A stretch of DNA of 64,000 nt, taken from contig DGAD01000031.1 of NCBI GenBank assembly GCA_002382805.1, positions 1 through 64,000 on the forward strand, read 5' to 3'. The DNA is from Clostridiales bacterium UBA4039 (GTDB lineage: Bacteria > Bacillota > Clostridia > Lachnospirales > Vallitaleaceae). Under the pieces are notes generated by a model. The model ran no database searches. It saw only the letters and a list, made by a program, of their open reading frames with translations, and was not told where the DNA came from. Below are positions 47,597-57,386 of the stretch, in pieces (position 1 is the stretch's first letter; the number at the start of each line of letters is the position of its first letter). The position numbers and the translations under genes are program-made.

Positions 47597-49687
47597 ATGG
47601 CAAAGAACTTAGTTATTGTTGAGTCCCCTGCAAAAGCAAAAACGATTAAAAAGTTTTTGGGTTCAAATTATAAAATTGAAGCATCGATGGGGCATGTACG
47701 TGATCTGCCAAAAAGTCAGCTAGGGGTAGATCCTGAAAATGATTTTGAACCAAAATATATAACAATTCGTGGAAAAGGTGAACTCTTGGCAAAATTAAAA
47801 AAAGAAGCCAAGAAATCAACAAAAGTATATTTGGCAACTGACCCTGACCGAGAGGGTGAAGCAATCTCTTGGCATTTATATAATGTTTTATCTCCGCTAA
47901 ATGAAAAGATATATCGGATTACATTTAATGAAATTACAAAAGAGGCAGTAAAAGGCTCAATTAAAGCAGCCAGAACAATTGATATGGATCTTGTTGATGC
48001 ACAGCAAGCCCGTCGAATATTAGATAGAATTGTTGGATATAAGATTAGCCCTTTATTATGGAAGAAAGTCAAAAAAGGTTTAAGTGCAGGACGAGTACAA
48101 TCGGTTGCGCTTAAGTTGATATGTCAGCGGGAAAAAATGATTGAGCAGTTTATTCCGGAAGAATATTGGACGATTGATGCAACGATCAAAGCAAAAGGTG
48201 TCAAAGAATCTTTTGTTGCTGCTTTCTATGGAAACAAGGAAGGTAAGATAGCACTTTCAAATAAAGAGCAAGTCGATAAGATTCTAGAGAATATTAATAA
48301 TCAACCAGTATCTATTGAAGATATTAAGAATTCAGATCGGATACGTAAGCCTAACTTACCCTTTACAACAAGTACCTTACAGCAAGAAGCATCAAAAAAA
48401 TTGAACTTTACAACATCAAAAACAATGCGTATTGCACAACAGCTGTATGAAGGGGTTGATATTCCGGGACGTGGGACAACAGGTCTTATTACATATTTAC
48501 GTACAGACTCTACACGTATTGCAACGCAGGCGCATAATGAAGCCGTTGATTTTATTCAACAAAATTATGGGGAAGAATATGTCAATAGCAAGCCGATTGC
48601 TGTGAAAAAAAATGAATCGGCACAAGATGCGCATGAAGCTATACGTCCAACATATACAGAACTTGAGCCCTTGTCCATTAAGGCATCTTTGTCTAGAGAC
48701 CAATATCGTTTGTATCAGCTGATTTGGACGCGATTTGTAGCTTCAAGAATGAAACCTGCAATCTATAATCGTCAACGTATTACAATGTATATACAAGATT
48801 ATCAGTTTAGAACAAATGTGCAAACCATAAAATTTGATGGATTTTTAAAAGTCTATAAACATGATGATGATGACCAAGATGTTGTGGCTAAAAAGCAATT
48901 AGAGATTAATACAGATACAAAGCTAAATATGGAATCTGTTGAAGGAATTCAACATTTCACGCAACCACCTGCAAGATATACAGAAGCGGCGTTGGTTAAA
49001 ACACTGGAAGAAAACGGTGTGGGAAGACCGAGTACATATGCACCAACGATTTCTACGATTCTGGCCCGTGGATATGTAGGGAAAGAACAGAAGAAATTGT
49101 TCCCGACAGAATTAGGTGAGATAGTCTATGAAATATTAAAAGGATATTTTAATGATGTCATTAATGTTGATTTTACTGCTAACCTAGAAAAAGAGCTTGA
49201 TCAGGTTGAAGACGGGGATATTCCGTGGAAGCATGTTTTAAGAGAATTTTATCCGGGCTTTGAAAAATTAGTCGAAACAGCAGAAGAGGAAGTTAGTAAA
49301 ATAGAGATTCGAGATGAAGAAACAGATATCCCATGTGAACTTTGTGGACGTAATTTGGTTATCAAAATGGGAAGATACGGTAAATTCTTAGCATGTCCTG
49401 GTTTCCCGGAATGTCGTAATACGAAGCCTTTGTTGGAAAAAGTTGATGATGTCCAATGCCCTCGATGTGAAGGGGATGTCTTAATTAAAAAGACAAAAAA
49501 AGGACGTAGATATTATGGCTGTGAAAACAATCCTGAATGTGAGTTTATGTCATGGAATAAACCTTCCACTGAGAAATGTGAGTTATGTGGGAGCATGATG
49601 GTTGAAAAAGGCAAGAAATTATTATGCATTAATGAAACTTGTAAGAACATTCAAGAAAAAAAGGAAGAAGACCCGGAAGATGTGTGA
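47597..49687 (+). CDS. topA: DNA topoisomerase I
   Basis: 696 residues, started at MAKNLVIVESPAKAKT behind GGAGG. The Toprim acidic residues are in ATDPDREGEA and the catalytic Tyr in TYLRTDSTRI. Three C-terminal zinc-ribbon-like units follow: CELC...C, CPRC...C and CELC...C. It relaxes negative supercoils. It completes the conserved dprA-topA pair; trmFO, xerC and hslVU, often found between topA and codY, are absent. Confidence 0.97.
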   Translation: MAKNLVIVESPAKAKTIKKFLGSNYKIEASMGHVRDLPKSQLGVDPENDFEPKYITIRGKGELLAKLKKEAKKSTKVYLATDPDREGEAISWHLYNVLSPLNEKIYRITFNEITKEAVKGSIKAARTIDMDLVDAQQARRILDRIVGYKISPLLWKKVKKGLSAGRVQSVALKLICQREKMIEQFIPEEYWTIDATIKAKGVKESFVAAFYGNKEGKIALSNKEQVDKILENINNQPVSIEDIKNSDRIRKPNLPFTTSTLQQEASKKLNFTTSKTMRIAQQLYEGVDIPGRGTTGLITYLRTDSTRIATQAHNEAVDFIQQNYGEEYVNSKPIAVKKNESAQDAHEAIRPTYTELEPLSIKASLSRDQYRLYQLIWTRFVASRMKPAIYNRQRITMYIQDYQFRTNVQTIKFDGFLKVYKHDDDDQDVVAKKQLEINTDTKLNMESVEGIQHFTQPPARYTEAALVKTLEENGVGRPSTYAPTISTILARGYVGKEQKKLFPTELGEIVYEILKGYFNDVINVDFTANLEKELDQVEDGDIPWKHVLREFYPGFEKLVETAEEEVSKIEIRDEETDIPCELCGRNLVIKMGRYGKFLACPGFPECRNTKPLLEKVDDVQCPRCEGDVLIKKTKKGRRYYGCENNPECEFMSWNKPSTEKCELCGSMMVEKGKKLLCINETCKNIQEKKEEDPEDV

Positions 49688-49705
49688 AATTTGTCTACAA
49701 TTTCC

Positions 49706-49734
49706 TTGTCTTCTATTATGGATTAAGATATAAT
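49706..49734 (+). promoter_or_regulatory. codY promoter
   Basis: -35 TTGTCT (49706-49711), 17-base spacer, -10 TATAAT (49729-49734). Confidence 0.7.
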
Positions 49735-49778
49735 AATGTGTAAGCGTGTAGCGAAATTCTAAGTAGGAGGAAAAAGTA

Positions 49779-50546
49779 GTGAGTGTTGAACTATTAGACC
49801 GCACCCGAAAAATCAACAAGCTATTACAAAAAACTGGAACGGAGCGAGTGGTTTTTCAAGATATTTGTGAAGTGATGAGTGACATTTTAGATTCAACTGT
49901 ATTGGTACTTAGTAAAAAGGGGAAGTTATTAGCACAGTATTCGAAGCAAACGATTGAACCTATTGAAGAGTTGCAAATATCCGAGAATGAGGAAATAATT
50001 GATTTGCAGCTGAATGAGCGGCTATTAAATATTTTGTCGACAAAGGAAAATATTAATTTTCTAACATTGGGAATAAAGAAAATATATACAGAACAAGGAT
50101 ATATTGGAATGGTTGCTCCTATTGATATAGCGGGGGAACGTTTGGGGACGCTGGTGATGTATCGTTTACATACATTTTATGATATTGAAGATATTATTCT
50201 AGCGGAATATGGTTCAACGGTAGTCGGATTAGAAATTATGCGTTCGATTAATGAAGAAAACTCTGAAGAAATACGTAAGAGCAATATTGTGAAATCAGCA
50301 GTTGGAACATTGTCTTTTTCTGAGCAAGAGGCAATTAAGCATATTTTTGAGGAACTAGATGGAAATGAAGGTATCTTAGTTGCATCTAAGGTTGCAGACC
50401 GTGTAGGGATTACGCGAAGCGTTATCGTTAATGCCCTACGAAAATTTGAAAGTGCCGGTGTAATAGAGTCGAGGTCTTTGGGAATGAAAGGTACATATAT
50501 TAAAATTTTAAATAGTATTTTAAAAGATGAAATTGCAAAAATATAA
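49779..50546 (+). CDS. codY: GTP- and branched-chain-amino-acid-sensing regulator CodY
   Basis: 255 residues from GTG behind AGGAGG. An N-terminal GAF domain senses Ile/Leu/Val (about residues 1-155), and a C-terminal winged helix with VADRVGITRSVIVNALRK binds DNA. CodY represses nutrient-scavenging, amino acid and often motility genes. Position upstream of the flagellar operon is conserved in many Firmicutes, but a terminator separates them here. Confidence 0.97.
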   Translation: MSVELLDRTRKINKLLQKTGTERVVFQDICEVMSDILDSTVLVLSKKGKLLAQYSKQTIEPIEELQISENEEIIDLQLNERLLNILSTKENINFLTLGIKKIYTEQGYIGMVAPIDIAGERLGTLVMYRLHTFYDIEDIILAEYGSTVVGLEIMRSINEENSEEIRKSNIVKSAVGTLSFSEQEAIKHIFEELDGNEGILVASKVADRVGITRSVIVNALRKFESAGVIESRSLGMKGTYIKILNSILKDEIAKI

Positions 50547-50575
50547 GAAGAGATATATAATCTCTTCTTCTTTTT
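50545..50575 (+). terminator. codY terminator
   Basis: AAGAAGAGAT pairs with ATCTCTTCTT, loop ATATA, then CTTTTT. Its first bases overlap the codY stop codon. Confidence 0.9.
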
Positions 50576-50604
50576 GTAAAAAGTAAATTTTATTTACTTT
50601 TTAC
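50576..50604. repeat. Perfect 12-bp inverted repeat before the flagellar promoter
   Basis: GTAAAAAGTAAA and TTTACTTTTTAC around TTTTA, directly after the codY terminator and 10 bases ahead of the flgC -35 box. No T run follows on the plus strand. It could be an operator or a second hairpin. Confidence 0.65.
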
Positions 50605-50614
50605 AAAAAAGCGG

Positions 50615-50643
50615 TTGTGTTCTTAACAATAAACTGATACAAT
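50615..50643 (+). promoter_or_regulatory. Flagellar operon promoter (sigma-A type)
   Basis: -35 TTGTGT (50615-50620), 17-base spacer, -10 TACAAT (50638-50643). It drives flgC and probably the whole flagellar run. Confidence 0.65.
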
Positions 50644-50675
50644 GTATGATAGATTAAAGCGAAAGGAGTAAGGGG

Positions 50676-51125
50676 ATGTCTTTTTTTGATTCTATGAATG
50701 TAAGTGCAACAGGAATGACAGCACAACGGTTACGAATGGATACAATTTCACAAAATATTGCCAATGTTAATACAACAAAGGGAAGTGATGGAGAAGCGTA
50801 TCGAAGAAAAACAGTTGTGTTTCAAGAATTAAATGACGGGAAGAATTTTCGCTCGCATTTAAATCGATATATGCAAAGAGGAAGTCAAACAAATACGGGT
50901 GGAGTAAAAGTACGACAAATTATCGAAGATAATTCACCATTAACACAAGTTTATGATCCTTCACACCCAGATGCAAATGAAAAGGGATACGTGGAGATGC
51001 CAAATGTTAATGTGGTTGAAGAAATGACGAATCTGATATCTGCTAATCGCTCATACGAAGCAAATATTACAGCGTTTAATGCAACAAAGGCAATGGCAGC
51101 TAAAGCGTTAGAAATCGGCAGATAA
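50676..51125 (+). CDS. flgC: Flagellar basal-body rod protein FlgC
   Basis: A complete 149-residue proximal rod protein. The N-terminal rod motif SATGMTAQRLRMDTISQNIANVNT (in two blocks) and the C-terminal NVVEEMTNLISANRSYEAN helix identify FlgC rather than FlgB. RBS AAAGGAG. It is the first gene of the operon; flgB, normally just upstream, is not there. Confidence 0.96.
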   Translation: MSFFDSMNVSATGMTAQRLRMDTISQNIANVNTTKGSDGEAYRRKTVVFQELNDGKNFRSHLNRYMQRGSQTNTGGVKVRQIIEDNSPLTQVYDPSHPDANEKGYVEMPNVNVVEEMTNLISANRSYEANITAFNATKAMAAKALEIGR

Positions 51126-51139
51126 TTTGAGGTGAGAAT

Positions 51140-51442
51140 ATGAATATACAAAGTCTTAATAATTTGGTAGGTGGACTTCCAAAAGTGGGATTGCAACAAA
51201 AAGAAGCGGATGCAACAATTTTTTCGGATATTTATCACTCGGCTATTAATATGGTAAATGAAACAAATACCTTGCAAAAACAAGCGGAACAATCTGCTCT
51301 AAGTTTTGCAATAGGAGATAGTGATAATATTCATGAAGTGATGATTGCCAATGATAAGGCGACGGTTGCTCTTCAATATACGGTTCAAATTAGGGACAAA
51401 GTCTTAGAAGCATATAACGAAATCATGCGAATGCAAATATAA
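51140..51442 (+). CDS. fliE: Flagellar hook-basal body complex protein FliE
   Basis: 100 residues. The C-terminal half with DNIHEVMIANDKATVALQY and VRDKV-like IRDKVLEAYNEIMRMQI is characteristic. It links the MS ring to the rod. RBS TGAGGTGAG. Confidence 0.95.
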   Translation: MNIQSLNNLVGGLPKVGLQQKEADATIFSDIYHSAINMVNETNTLQKQAEQSALSFAIGDSDNIHEVMIANDKATVALQYTVQIRDKVLEAYNEIMRMQI

Positions 51443-51465
51443 ATAAATTCAATGAGGTGTAAGAA

Positions 51466-53079
51466 ATGCCCGAGTTTTTGAATCGGATATCAAATCAATT
51501 AACAGAATTTTGGAATAAATATTCAACGAAACAAAAAATACAGATGGCCACAACTATTGCAATTGGAATAATTGCGCTAGTTGTTCTTGTTGTGTTTTTA
51601 AATCGACCCAAATATGAATTGTTGCAAGGTGATTTGGAACCTTCACAGGTGAATGTTATTGTCGAGACATTAACGGCATCTGGAATTAACAATCAAGTCG
51701 GTGAAGATGCAAGAAGCGTGTATGTTGAACAAGGTTCTACACGGGATGCAACGTTAGCGTTGGCAGAAATTGGGATTTTATCAGGTAATGAACTGACGTA
51801 TGATGATTTATTTGAAAGCTCAATTATGACAACGGAATCAGAGCGTGCACTTAAACGAAAAGAATTTTTAAAAACAAGTTTGGCGAATACCATTGAATTG
51901 ATTGATGGGGTGGAGCAAGCGGAAGTCGAACTTGTTATGCCGGAATCGGAACGAACGATTTTGGATGATGCAAAAGAATCCAAAGCAAGCATACTCATTA
52001 CAACGAATGAAAAGCTGGCGAGTGGGAGCGTTGAGAGCATTGCAAAACTTGTTGCTACAGGTGTTGATAATCTTTCTTTGGATAATGTGACAGTCATTGA
52101 TTCGACAGGTAGGTTATTGTTTGATGGACAAACGGTGACAGACAGTATCGGCAATATTTCATCAAGAACAGAATATGAGATGCAAAAAGAACTCATGGTC
52201 AAAAGTAATGTCCGTTCAATTTTGCTATCAGCTGGGGAATATGATGATGCGATGGTAACGGTTGACTTAGTGATTGATTTTGATGAACTTGAGCAAGTGA
52301 CTGAGCGTCATAGTACTCAAGATGGTAGTAATACAGGAATTGTAGTTGAAGATAATACTTATGCCGAAGAATCGACTAATGCAAGTACTGGCGGAACACC
52401 AGGAACGGATGCCAACGGTGTAACAGACACGATGATAGCTGATGGTAACGAATCAACGGTAACCATTGAAGAGCGAAACGTTGTCTATACATACGACACA
52501 GAAGTGGCAACGGCAGTAAAAGCAATAGGTGGAGTGAAATATGATAACTCAACAGTGTCGGTTTCTTTAACAAAGTATCGTATATACGACCAAGTAATGC
52601 TGGAAAATCAAGAGGATGGTATTTTGCAAGGCAGAACATGGGAACAGTTCAAATATGACATTACTCAACAGGGACGAACTAAAATTGAAGAAGTCGACGA
52701 AGATATTATTGAAATGATTCGTATGGCGAGTAATGTAGATAATGTTATGGTATTGGCATATGAGGTTCCTAAGTTTATTGATCGTGAAGCAGAAGAATCC
52801 AATATGAGTGATTACTTATTAATTGGAATTATTGTATTGATGATTTTACTTCTTGGTTATGCGGTATATAAAGGAACAGAGCCGGTAGAAATTAAGGAAA
52901 TAGAGCCAGAATTATCCGTTGAAGAGATGTTAGCTTCGACACGTCAAACTTCAGATTTAGAGGCGATTGAGTTTGATGGAAAAAGTGAGGCAAGAGTTGA
53001 AATTGAGAATTTTGTAGACAATAATCCAGATGCGGTAGCCTTGTTATTACGCAATTGGTTAAATGAAGATTGGGAGTGA
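51466..53079 (+). CDS. fliF: Flagellar MS-ring protein FliF
   Basis: 537 residues with membrane helices at about 25-46 and 448-467 flanking the periplasmic ring-building domains, including a Thr/Gly/Asn-rich loop at about 285-320. The C-terminal tail NNPDAVALLLRNWLNED binds FliG. Its end overlaps the next coding region closely. Confidence 0.96.
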   Translation: MPEFLNRISNQLTEFWNKYSTKQKIQMATTIAIGIIALVVLVVFLNRPKYELLQGDLEPSQVNVIVETLTASGINNQVGEDARSVYVEQGSTRDATLALAEIGILSGNELTYDDLFESSIMTTESERALKRKEFLKTSLANTIELIDGVEQAEVELVMPESERTILDDAKESKASILITTNEKLASGSVESIAKLVATGVDNLSLDNVTVIDSTGRLLFDGQTVTDSIGNISSRTEYEMQKELMVKSNVRSILLSAGEYDDAMVTVDLVIDFDELEQVTERHSTQDGSNTGIVVEDNTYAEESTNASTGGTPGTDANGVTDTMIADGNESTVTIEERNVVYTYDTEVATAVKAIGGVKYDNSTVSVSLTKYRIYDQVMLENQEDGILQGRTWEQFKYDITQQGRTKIEEVDEDIIEMIRMASNVDNVMVLAYEVPKFIDREAEESNMSDYLLIGIIVLMILLLGYAVYKGTEPVEIKEIEPELSVEEMLASTRQTSDLEAIEFDGKSEARVEIENFVDNNPDAVALLLRNWLNEDWE

Positions 53080-53083
53080 TGCA

Positions 53084-54085
53084 ATGGCTGAGTATAAAGG
53101 AATACAGAAAGCGGCGATCTTATTAATTGCTTTAGGTCCAGAAAAATCTTCGCAAATCTTTAAGCATTTAAAAGAAGAAGAGATTGAACAGTTGACATTA
53201 GAGATTGCTAATACACGAAGTGTAAGTCCAGAAGTAAAGGACAATATTATCAATGAGTTTTATGAGATTTGTATAGCTCAACAATATATTGCAGAAGGTG
53301 GTATTGGTTATGCCAAAGACTTATTAGAAAAAGCTTTAGGTTCGGATAAAGCAATGGAAGTTATCGGACGATTGACATCATCATTACAGGTTCGGCCGTT
53401 TGAATTTATCCGTAAAACAGAGCCAAGTCAATTGTTAAACTTTATTCAAGATGAACATAATCAAACAATTGCCTTGATTTTGTCCTACTTGAGTGCGGCG
53501 CAGGCTTCAATGATACTTGCAGCATTGCCGCAGGAAAAACAAGCAGATGTTGCACGACGAATTGCCTCGATGGACAGAACGTCACCAGATGTTATAAAAG
53601 ATGTTGAAGACATTTTAGAGAGAAAACTTTCTTCCCTCGTAACACAAGACTACACTATTGTGGGTGGTGTCGATGCAATTGTTCAAATATTAAACTCGGT
53701 TGATCGAAGTACAGAAAAACATATTATGGAAACCCTTGAAATTGAAGATGCAGATTTAGCAGAAGAAATTCGCAAGAAAATGTTTGTATTTGAAGATATA
53801 TTATCTCTTGATGATAGATCGATTCAACGTGTTCTTAGGGAAGTCGACAATAATGACTTGGGAATCGCCCTTAAAGGGTCGGCAGAAGAAGTTCAAAATG
53901 TTATCTTTAATAACTTGTCGAAGCGTTTAGGAACAATGATTCGAGAAGAAATGGAATATATGGGGCCTGTTCGATTAAAAGATGTCGAAGAGTCGCAGCA
54001 AAAAATTGTGAATATTATTCGTAAGCTTGAAGATAGTGGTGAGATAGTCATTAGCCGTGGTGGAGGTGACGAGATCATTGTCTAA
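53084..54085 (+). CDS. fliG: Flagellar motor switch protein FliG
   Basis: 333 residues, started at MAEYKGIQKAA, with GGGAG inside the end of fliF. Three FliG domains; the C-terminal part from about residue 190 carries the charged torque helix with MFVFEDILSLDDRSIQRVLREV. It couples MotA to the rotor. Confidence 0.96.
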   Translation: MAEYKGIQKAAILLIALGPEKSSQIFKHLKEEEIEQLTLEIANTRSVSPEVKDNIINEFYEICIAQQYIAEGGIGYAKDLLEKALGSDKAMEVIGRLTSSLQVRPFEFIRKTEPSQLLNFIQDEHNQTIALILSYLSAAQASMILAALPQEKQADVARRIASMDRTSPDVIKDVEDILERKLSSLVTQDYTIVGGVDAIVQILNSVDRSTEKHIMETLEIEDADLAEEIRKKMFVFEDILSLDDRSIQRVLREVDNNDLGIALKGSAEEVQNVIFNNLSKRLGTMIREEMEYMGPVRLKDVEESQQKIVNIIRKLEDSGEIVISRGGGDEIIV

Positions 54086-54851
54086 AATCGTTAAATCTAG
54101 TTTTGTTTCTTTTACAGAACAAAAAAAAGAGATAAAGGTTATATTAAATAATGACCCTAAAATTTTGCAAAGCTCAGTGAAAGCTGTCGATAGAGAAACA
54201 GAAGAAATACTTGAAGGCAACCAGGAAAACTTAGAAGAAATTAAACATCAAGTAAAACAAGAAGCATACGAAAAAGGCTTTGAATTAGGGCAGCAAGAAG
54301 GCTATGACGAGGGTTATGAAAAAGGCTATGCGTTAGGTTATGCTGAAGGTAAAAAGCAAAGCCAAGATGAATGTATGCATAAGTTAGAACAAGAGCGAAG
54401 TGTTTTGCATCAAGAAGCTGAACATTTGCAGGAACAGATGGAAAAAGAACTGGCAGAAAGAACCGAGCGCCTTGAACCGAAGATGCTCAACATTATTGAT
54501 GGTCTTGTTCAAAAACTTGTTGGAATTCAAAGTGTAAGTCAAGGAACAATTCTATATTTGATTCGTAGCGGAATGAATGAATTAGATTTGCATGGAGATT
54601 TAGTTATCAAAGTATCGGCATTAGATATTGATGAGGTGCTTGAGCACAAAGAAAAATTAACAGAGGGGTTAAGCGAAAAAATTGACGTGGAGATTCTTCT
54701 GGACCAACAGTTAGAGAAAAATGAGTGTGTTATTGAAACCAATATGGGAAGTATTGATTGTTCATTAGGGACGCAAATGGAGTCGCTTTTACAAGAACTT
54801 CGGTTAATCCGCGACAGTTTGGAAGGTGATGGAACACATGCCGGAAATTGA
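54078..54851 (+). CDS. fliH: Flagellar assembly protein FliH
   Basis: 257 residues. I place the start at TTG 54078 (MSKIVKSSF), after the strong GGAGGTGA at 54062-54069; GTG codons further upstream remain possible. Repeated Gly/Tyr steps in GYDEGYEKGYALGYAEG (about residues 72-88) are typical of FliH. It controls the FliI ATPase. Confidence 0.88.
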   Translation: MSKIVKSSFVSFTEQKKEIKVILNNDPKILQSSVKAVDRETEEILEGNQENLEEIKHQVKQEAYEKGFELGQQEGYDEGYEKGYALGYAEGKKQSQDECMHKLEQERSVLHQEAEHLQEQMEKELAERTERLEPKMLNIIDGLVQKLVGIQSVSQGTILYLIRSGMNELDLHGDLVIKVSALDIDEVLEHKEKLTEGLSEKIDVEILLDQQLEKNECVIETNMGSIDCSLGTQMESLLQELRLIRDSLEGDGTHAGN

Positions 54852-56163
54852 TTTCAATAAATATGAAAAGCTTATGACAAAATCCTATGTAAAGCAAATG
54901 GGACGTGTCGTAAAAATCGTCGGATTGACAATTGAATCTTTAGGGCCCCAGGTTTCTGTCGGTGATGCGTGCATGATTACTTCGGTGAAGAATCATAAAA
55001 AAGTATTAGCTGAAGTTGTTGGGTTCAAAGATAATCGAATTTTGTTAATGCCCTTGGATGATATGGAAGGTATAGGTCCAGGAAGTCATGTTGAATCCAT
55101 AGGACATCCATTAAAAGTCTCGGTGTCTAATCAACTATTGGGACGTATATTAGATGGTCTTGGAAAACCGATTGATGAAAAAGGACCGCTATATACAGAA
55201 GAACAATATACAATAGAAAATGAAGCGCCAGATCCGTTAAAACGTGATCGCATTAAAAAGATTTTACCGCTGGGAGTTAAAGCTATTGATGGCATGCTAA
55301 CTGTCGGTGAAGGACAAAGAATAGGAATTTTTGCTGGAAGTGGCGTGGGAAAAAGCACCTTGCTTGGGATGATAGCTAAAAATACAAAAGCAGATATTAA
55401 TGTGATTGCGCTCATAGGTGAACGGGGGCGTGAAGTTCGTGAGTTTATTGAACGTGATTTAGGAGAAGAAGGATTAAAACGTTCTGTCTTAGTTGTAGCA
55501 ACATCGGATAAACCAGCAATGGAGCGTCAAAAAGCGGCTAAGACAGCGACGGCGATAGCAGAATTTTTCCGAGATCAAGGCAAAAATGTATTGTTGATGA
55601 TGGATTCATTGACGCGTTTTTCTATGGCACAACGTGAAATCGGCTTGGCTGTTGGAGAACCACCCGTTAGTCGGGGGTATACGCCTTCTGTTTTTAGTGT
55701 GATGCCAAAGTTGCTTGAACGAACCGGAAATTCTGACTGTGGCTCAATCACAGCATTATATACAGTGCTAGTTGATGGAGATGACATGAATGAACCCATA
55801 ACAGACGCCGCACGTGGAATCCTTGATGGACATATTGTTCTTTCACGGCGACTAGCTAATAAAAATCATTATCCGGCTATTGATATATTACAAAGTGTGT
55901 CTAGGGTAATGACAGAAGTTGTAACACCGGAGCATAAAGAATATGCGAATTATTTAACTTCAGTAGTAGCTACATATCGAGAATCAGAAGATTTAATTAA
56001 TATTGGAGCCTATTCAAAGGGAAGTAACCCGGAAATTGATGAAGCGATTAATAACATAAAAGCGATTAATAATTTTTTACAGCAAAAGGTTGATGAGCAA
56101 TTTAGTATTGACCAGGTCAAACAAGCATTGGAAAATATCTATTCGAATCGAACAAGCGAATGA
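54838..56163 (+). CDS. fliI: Flagellar export ATPase FliI
   Basis: 441 residues, started at MPEIDFNKY behind AAGGTGA. F1-beta-like ATPase with Walker A GIFAGSGVGKST and Walker B VLLMMDSLTR. It drives substrate entry into the type III export gate. It overlaps fliH by 14 bases. Confidence 0.96.
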   Translation: MPEIDFNKYEKLMTKSYVKQMGRVVKIVGLTIESLGPQVSVGDACMITSVKNHKKVLAEVVGFKDNRILLMPLDDMEGIGPGSHVESIGHPLKVSVSNQLLGRILDGLGKPIDEKGPLYTEEQYTIENEAPDPLKRDRIKKILPLGVKAIDGMLTVGEGQRIGIFAGSGVGKSTLLGMIAKNTKADINVIALIGERGREVREFIERDLGEEGLKRSVLVVATSDKPAMERQKAAKTATAIAEFFRDQGKNVLLMMDSLTRFSMAQREIGLAVGEPPVSRGYTPSVFSVMPKLLERTGNSDCGSITALYTVLVDGDDMNEPITDAARGILDGHIVLSRRLANKNHYPAIDILQSVSRVMTEVVTPEHKEYANYLTSVVATYRESEDLINIGAYSKGSNPEIDEAINNIKAINNFLQQKVDEQFSIDQVKQALENIYSNRTSE

Positions 56164-56176
56164 TAGGTGAAAATAC

Positions 56177-56620
56177 ATGGCTAAATTTCATTTTTCGATG
56201 GAAAAAATACTTCAAGTGAAAAAGAAATTGGAAAAACAAAAACAATTAGAACTTGGTAAAGCTATGCAAGCATTAAATGAGGGACGTCTGCGCTTAGAAT
56301 CGATGGAAGTTCATCTTTATGAGGCAAATGAAGACTTTAAGATAAAAATAGGCAGTGGACGTGTCCATCATCTTGAAATAAAAAGTGCGCATGAGCGGAT
56401 TCGATATTATCATGAATCAATCAATGAACAAAAAAAAGAAATACAAAGTCTTGAGGCTAAAGTAGAACAAGCAAAAGAGGTGTTGAAAAAAGCCTTGCAA
56501 GAAAGAAAAATCTTTGAAAGCCTTAAAGAAAAAGCTTATGAGGCATATATTGAACAAGAAAAAATTGATGAAGCAAAACAGCTTGATGAAATCGTAAGTT
56601 ATAAATACAGGAATTCATAA
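56177..56620 (+). CDS. fliJ: Flagellar export protein FliJ
   Basis: 147 residues, entirely coiled coil, opening FHFSMEKILQVKKKLEKQK. It is the central stalk between FliI and FlhA. Position after fliI supports the call. Confidence 0.92.
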   Translation: MAKFHFSMEKILQVKKKLEKQKQLELGKAMQALNEGRLRLESMEVHLYEANEDFKIKIGSGRVHHLEIKSAHERIRYYHESINEQKKEIQSLEAKVEQAKEVLKKALQERKIFESLKEKAYEAYIEQEKIDEAKQLDEIVSYKYRNS

Positions 56621-56634
56621 TTAGGAGGCAGGTT

Positions 56635-57369
56635 ATGGCAGAAGAGATATCACAGAAAAAGAGTGGTGGAAAGATAGGCAGTATCTTAATTTTAGTTGGA
56701 GTACTCTTGTTAATTCTATTCGGTATTTTTGTCGCGCTTCTTAAATTTGATGTCGGATCACTTGGAACCAAGGTCATAGGACCGAAGATTCAAAATATTC
56801 CAGGAGCTACGTTCATTCTTCCAAAGATGCCTAGTGAAACAGATGGGGAAACACTTACAGATGAAGGCTACCAATCTTTTGAAGAAGTTGTAGAAATATT
56901 AAAAGTAACAGAAAATTTACTTAAGGAAAAGGAGGAAGAAGCCGAAACACTTATTGAGCAAATTAATCAACTTCAAAATGAAAATAAACGTCTCAAGACC
57001 TTTGAAGACCGCTATTTAGAGTTTGATAAGGAAAAAGCAGAGTTTGATCGTTTTATTGTTGAGCAATTTGATTCTGAAAGCTATCCGACGTGGTATGAAA
57101 AGATGAATCCAGACAATGCAGCCAAGATATATGAAGAAATGGTAGAAGAAAAAGTTGACAGTGAGCAGTTGCATCAGCTCATCACAACCTATGATTCTAT
57201 GAAACCGGCAAATGCTGCAGCGATTTTATCTGAAATGAGTACAACACGTTTGGCGATGGTGGCTACAATCATTAAAAACCTAGATGCAGAACAAGCGGGA
57301 AAGATATTAGCAGCAATGGATACAAGCGTTGCCGCTAGAATTACAACATATCTTTATCCCGAAGAATAA
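56635..57369 (+). CDS. MotE/YlxF-like flagellar protein with MgtE-N domain
   Basis: 244 residues: short cytoplasmic tail, one membrane helix (about 17-40), coiled coil (about 90-140), then a repeated helical domain with MNPDNAAKIYEEM and MKPANAAAILSEM, the MgtE intracellular-domain pattern. Homologues (YlxF, MotE) occupy this place between fliJ and fliK and may chaperone the motor. Confidence 0.85.
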   Translation: MAEEISQKKSGGKIGSILILVGVLLLILFGIFVALLKFDVGSLGTKVIGPKIQNIPGATFILPKMPSETDGETLTDEGYQSFEEVVEILKVTENLLKEKEEEAETLIEQINQLQNENKRLKTFEDRYLEFDKEKAEFDRFIVEQFDSESYPTWYEKMNPDNAAKIYEEMVEEKVDSEQLHQLITTYDSMKPANAAAILSEMSTTRLAMVATIIKNLDAEQAGKILAAMDTSVAARITTYLYPEE

Positions 57370-57386
57370 GGTAAAGGAGGGAATAA

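Noticed and set aside
50676..51125. First flagellar gene as flgB
   Set aside because: Its C-terminal helix with VEEMTNLISANRSYEAN and its length fit FlgC, not FlgB.
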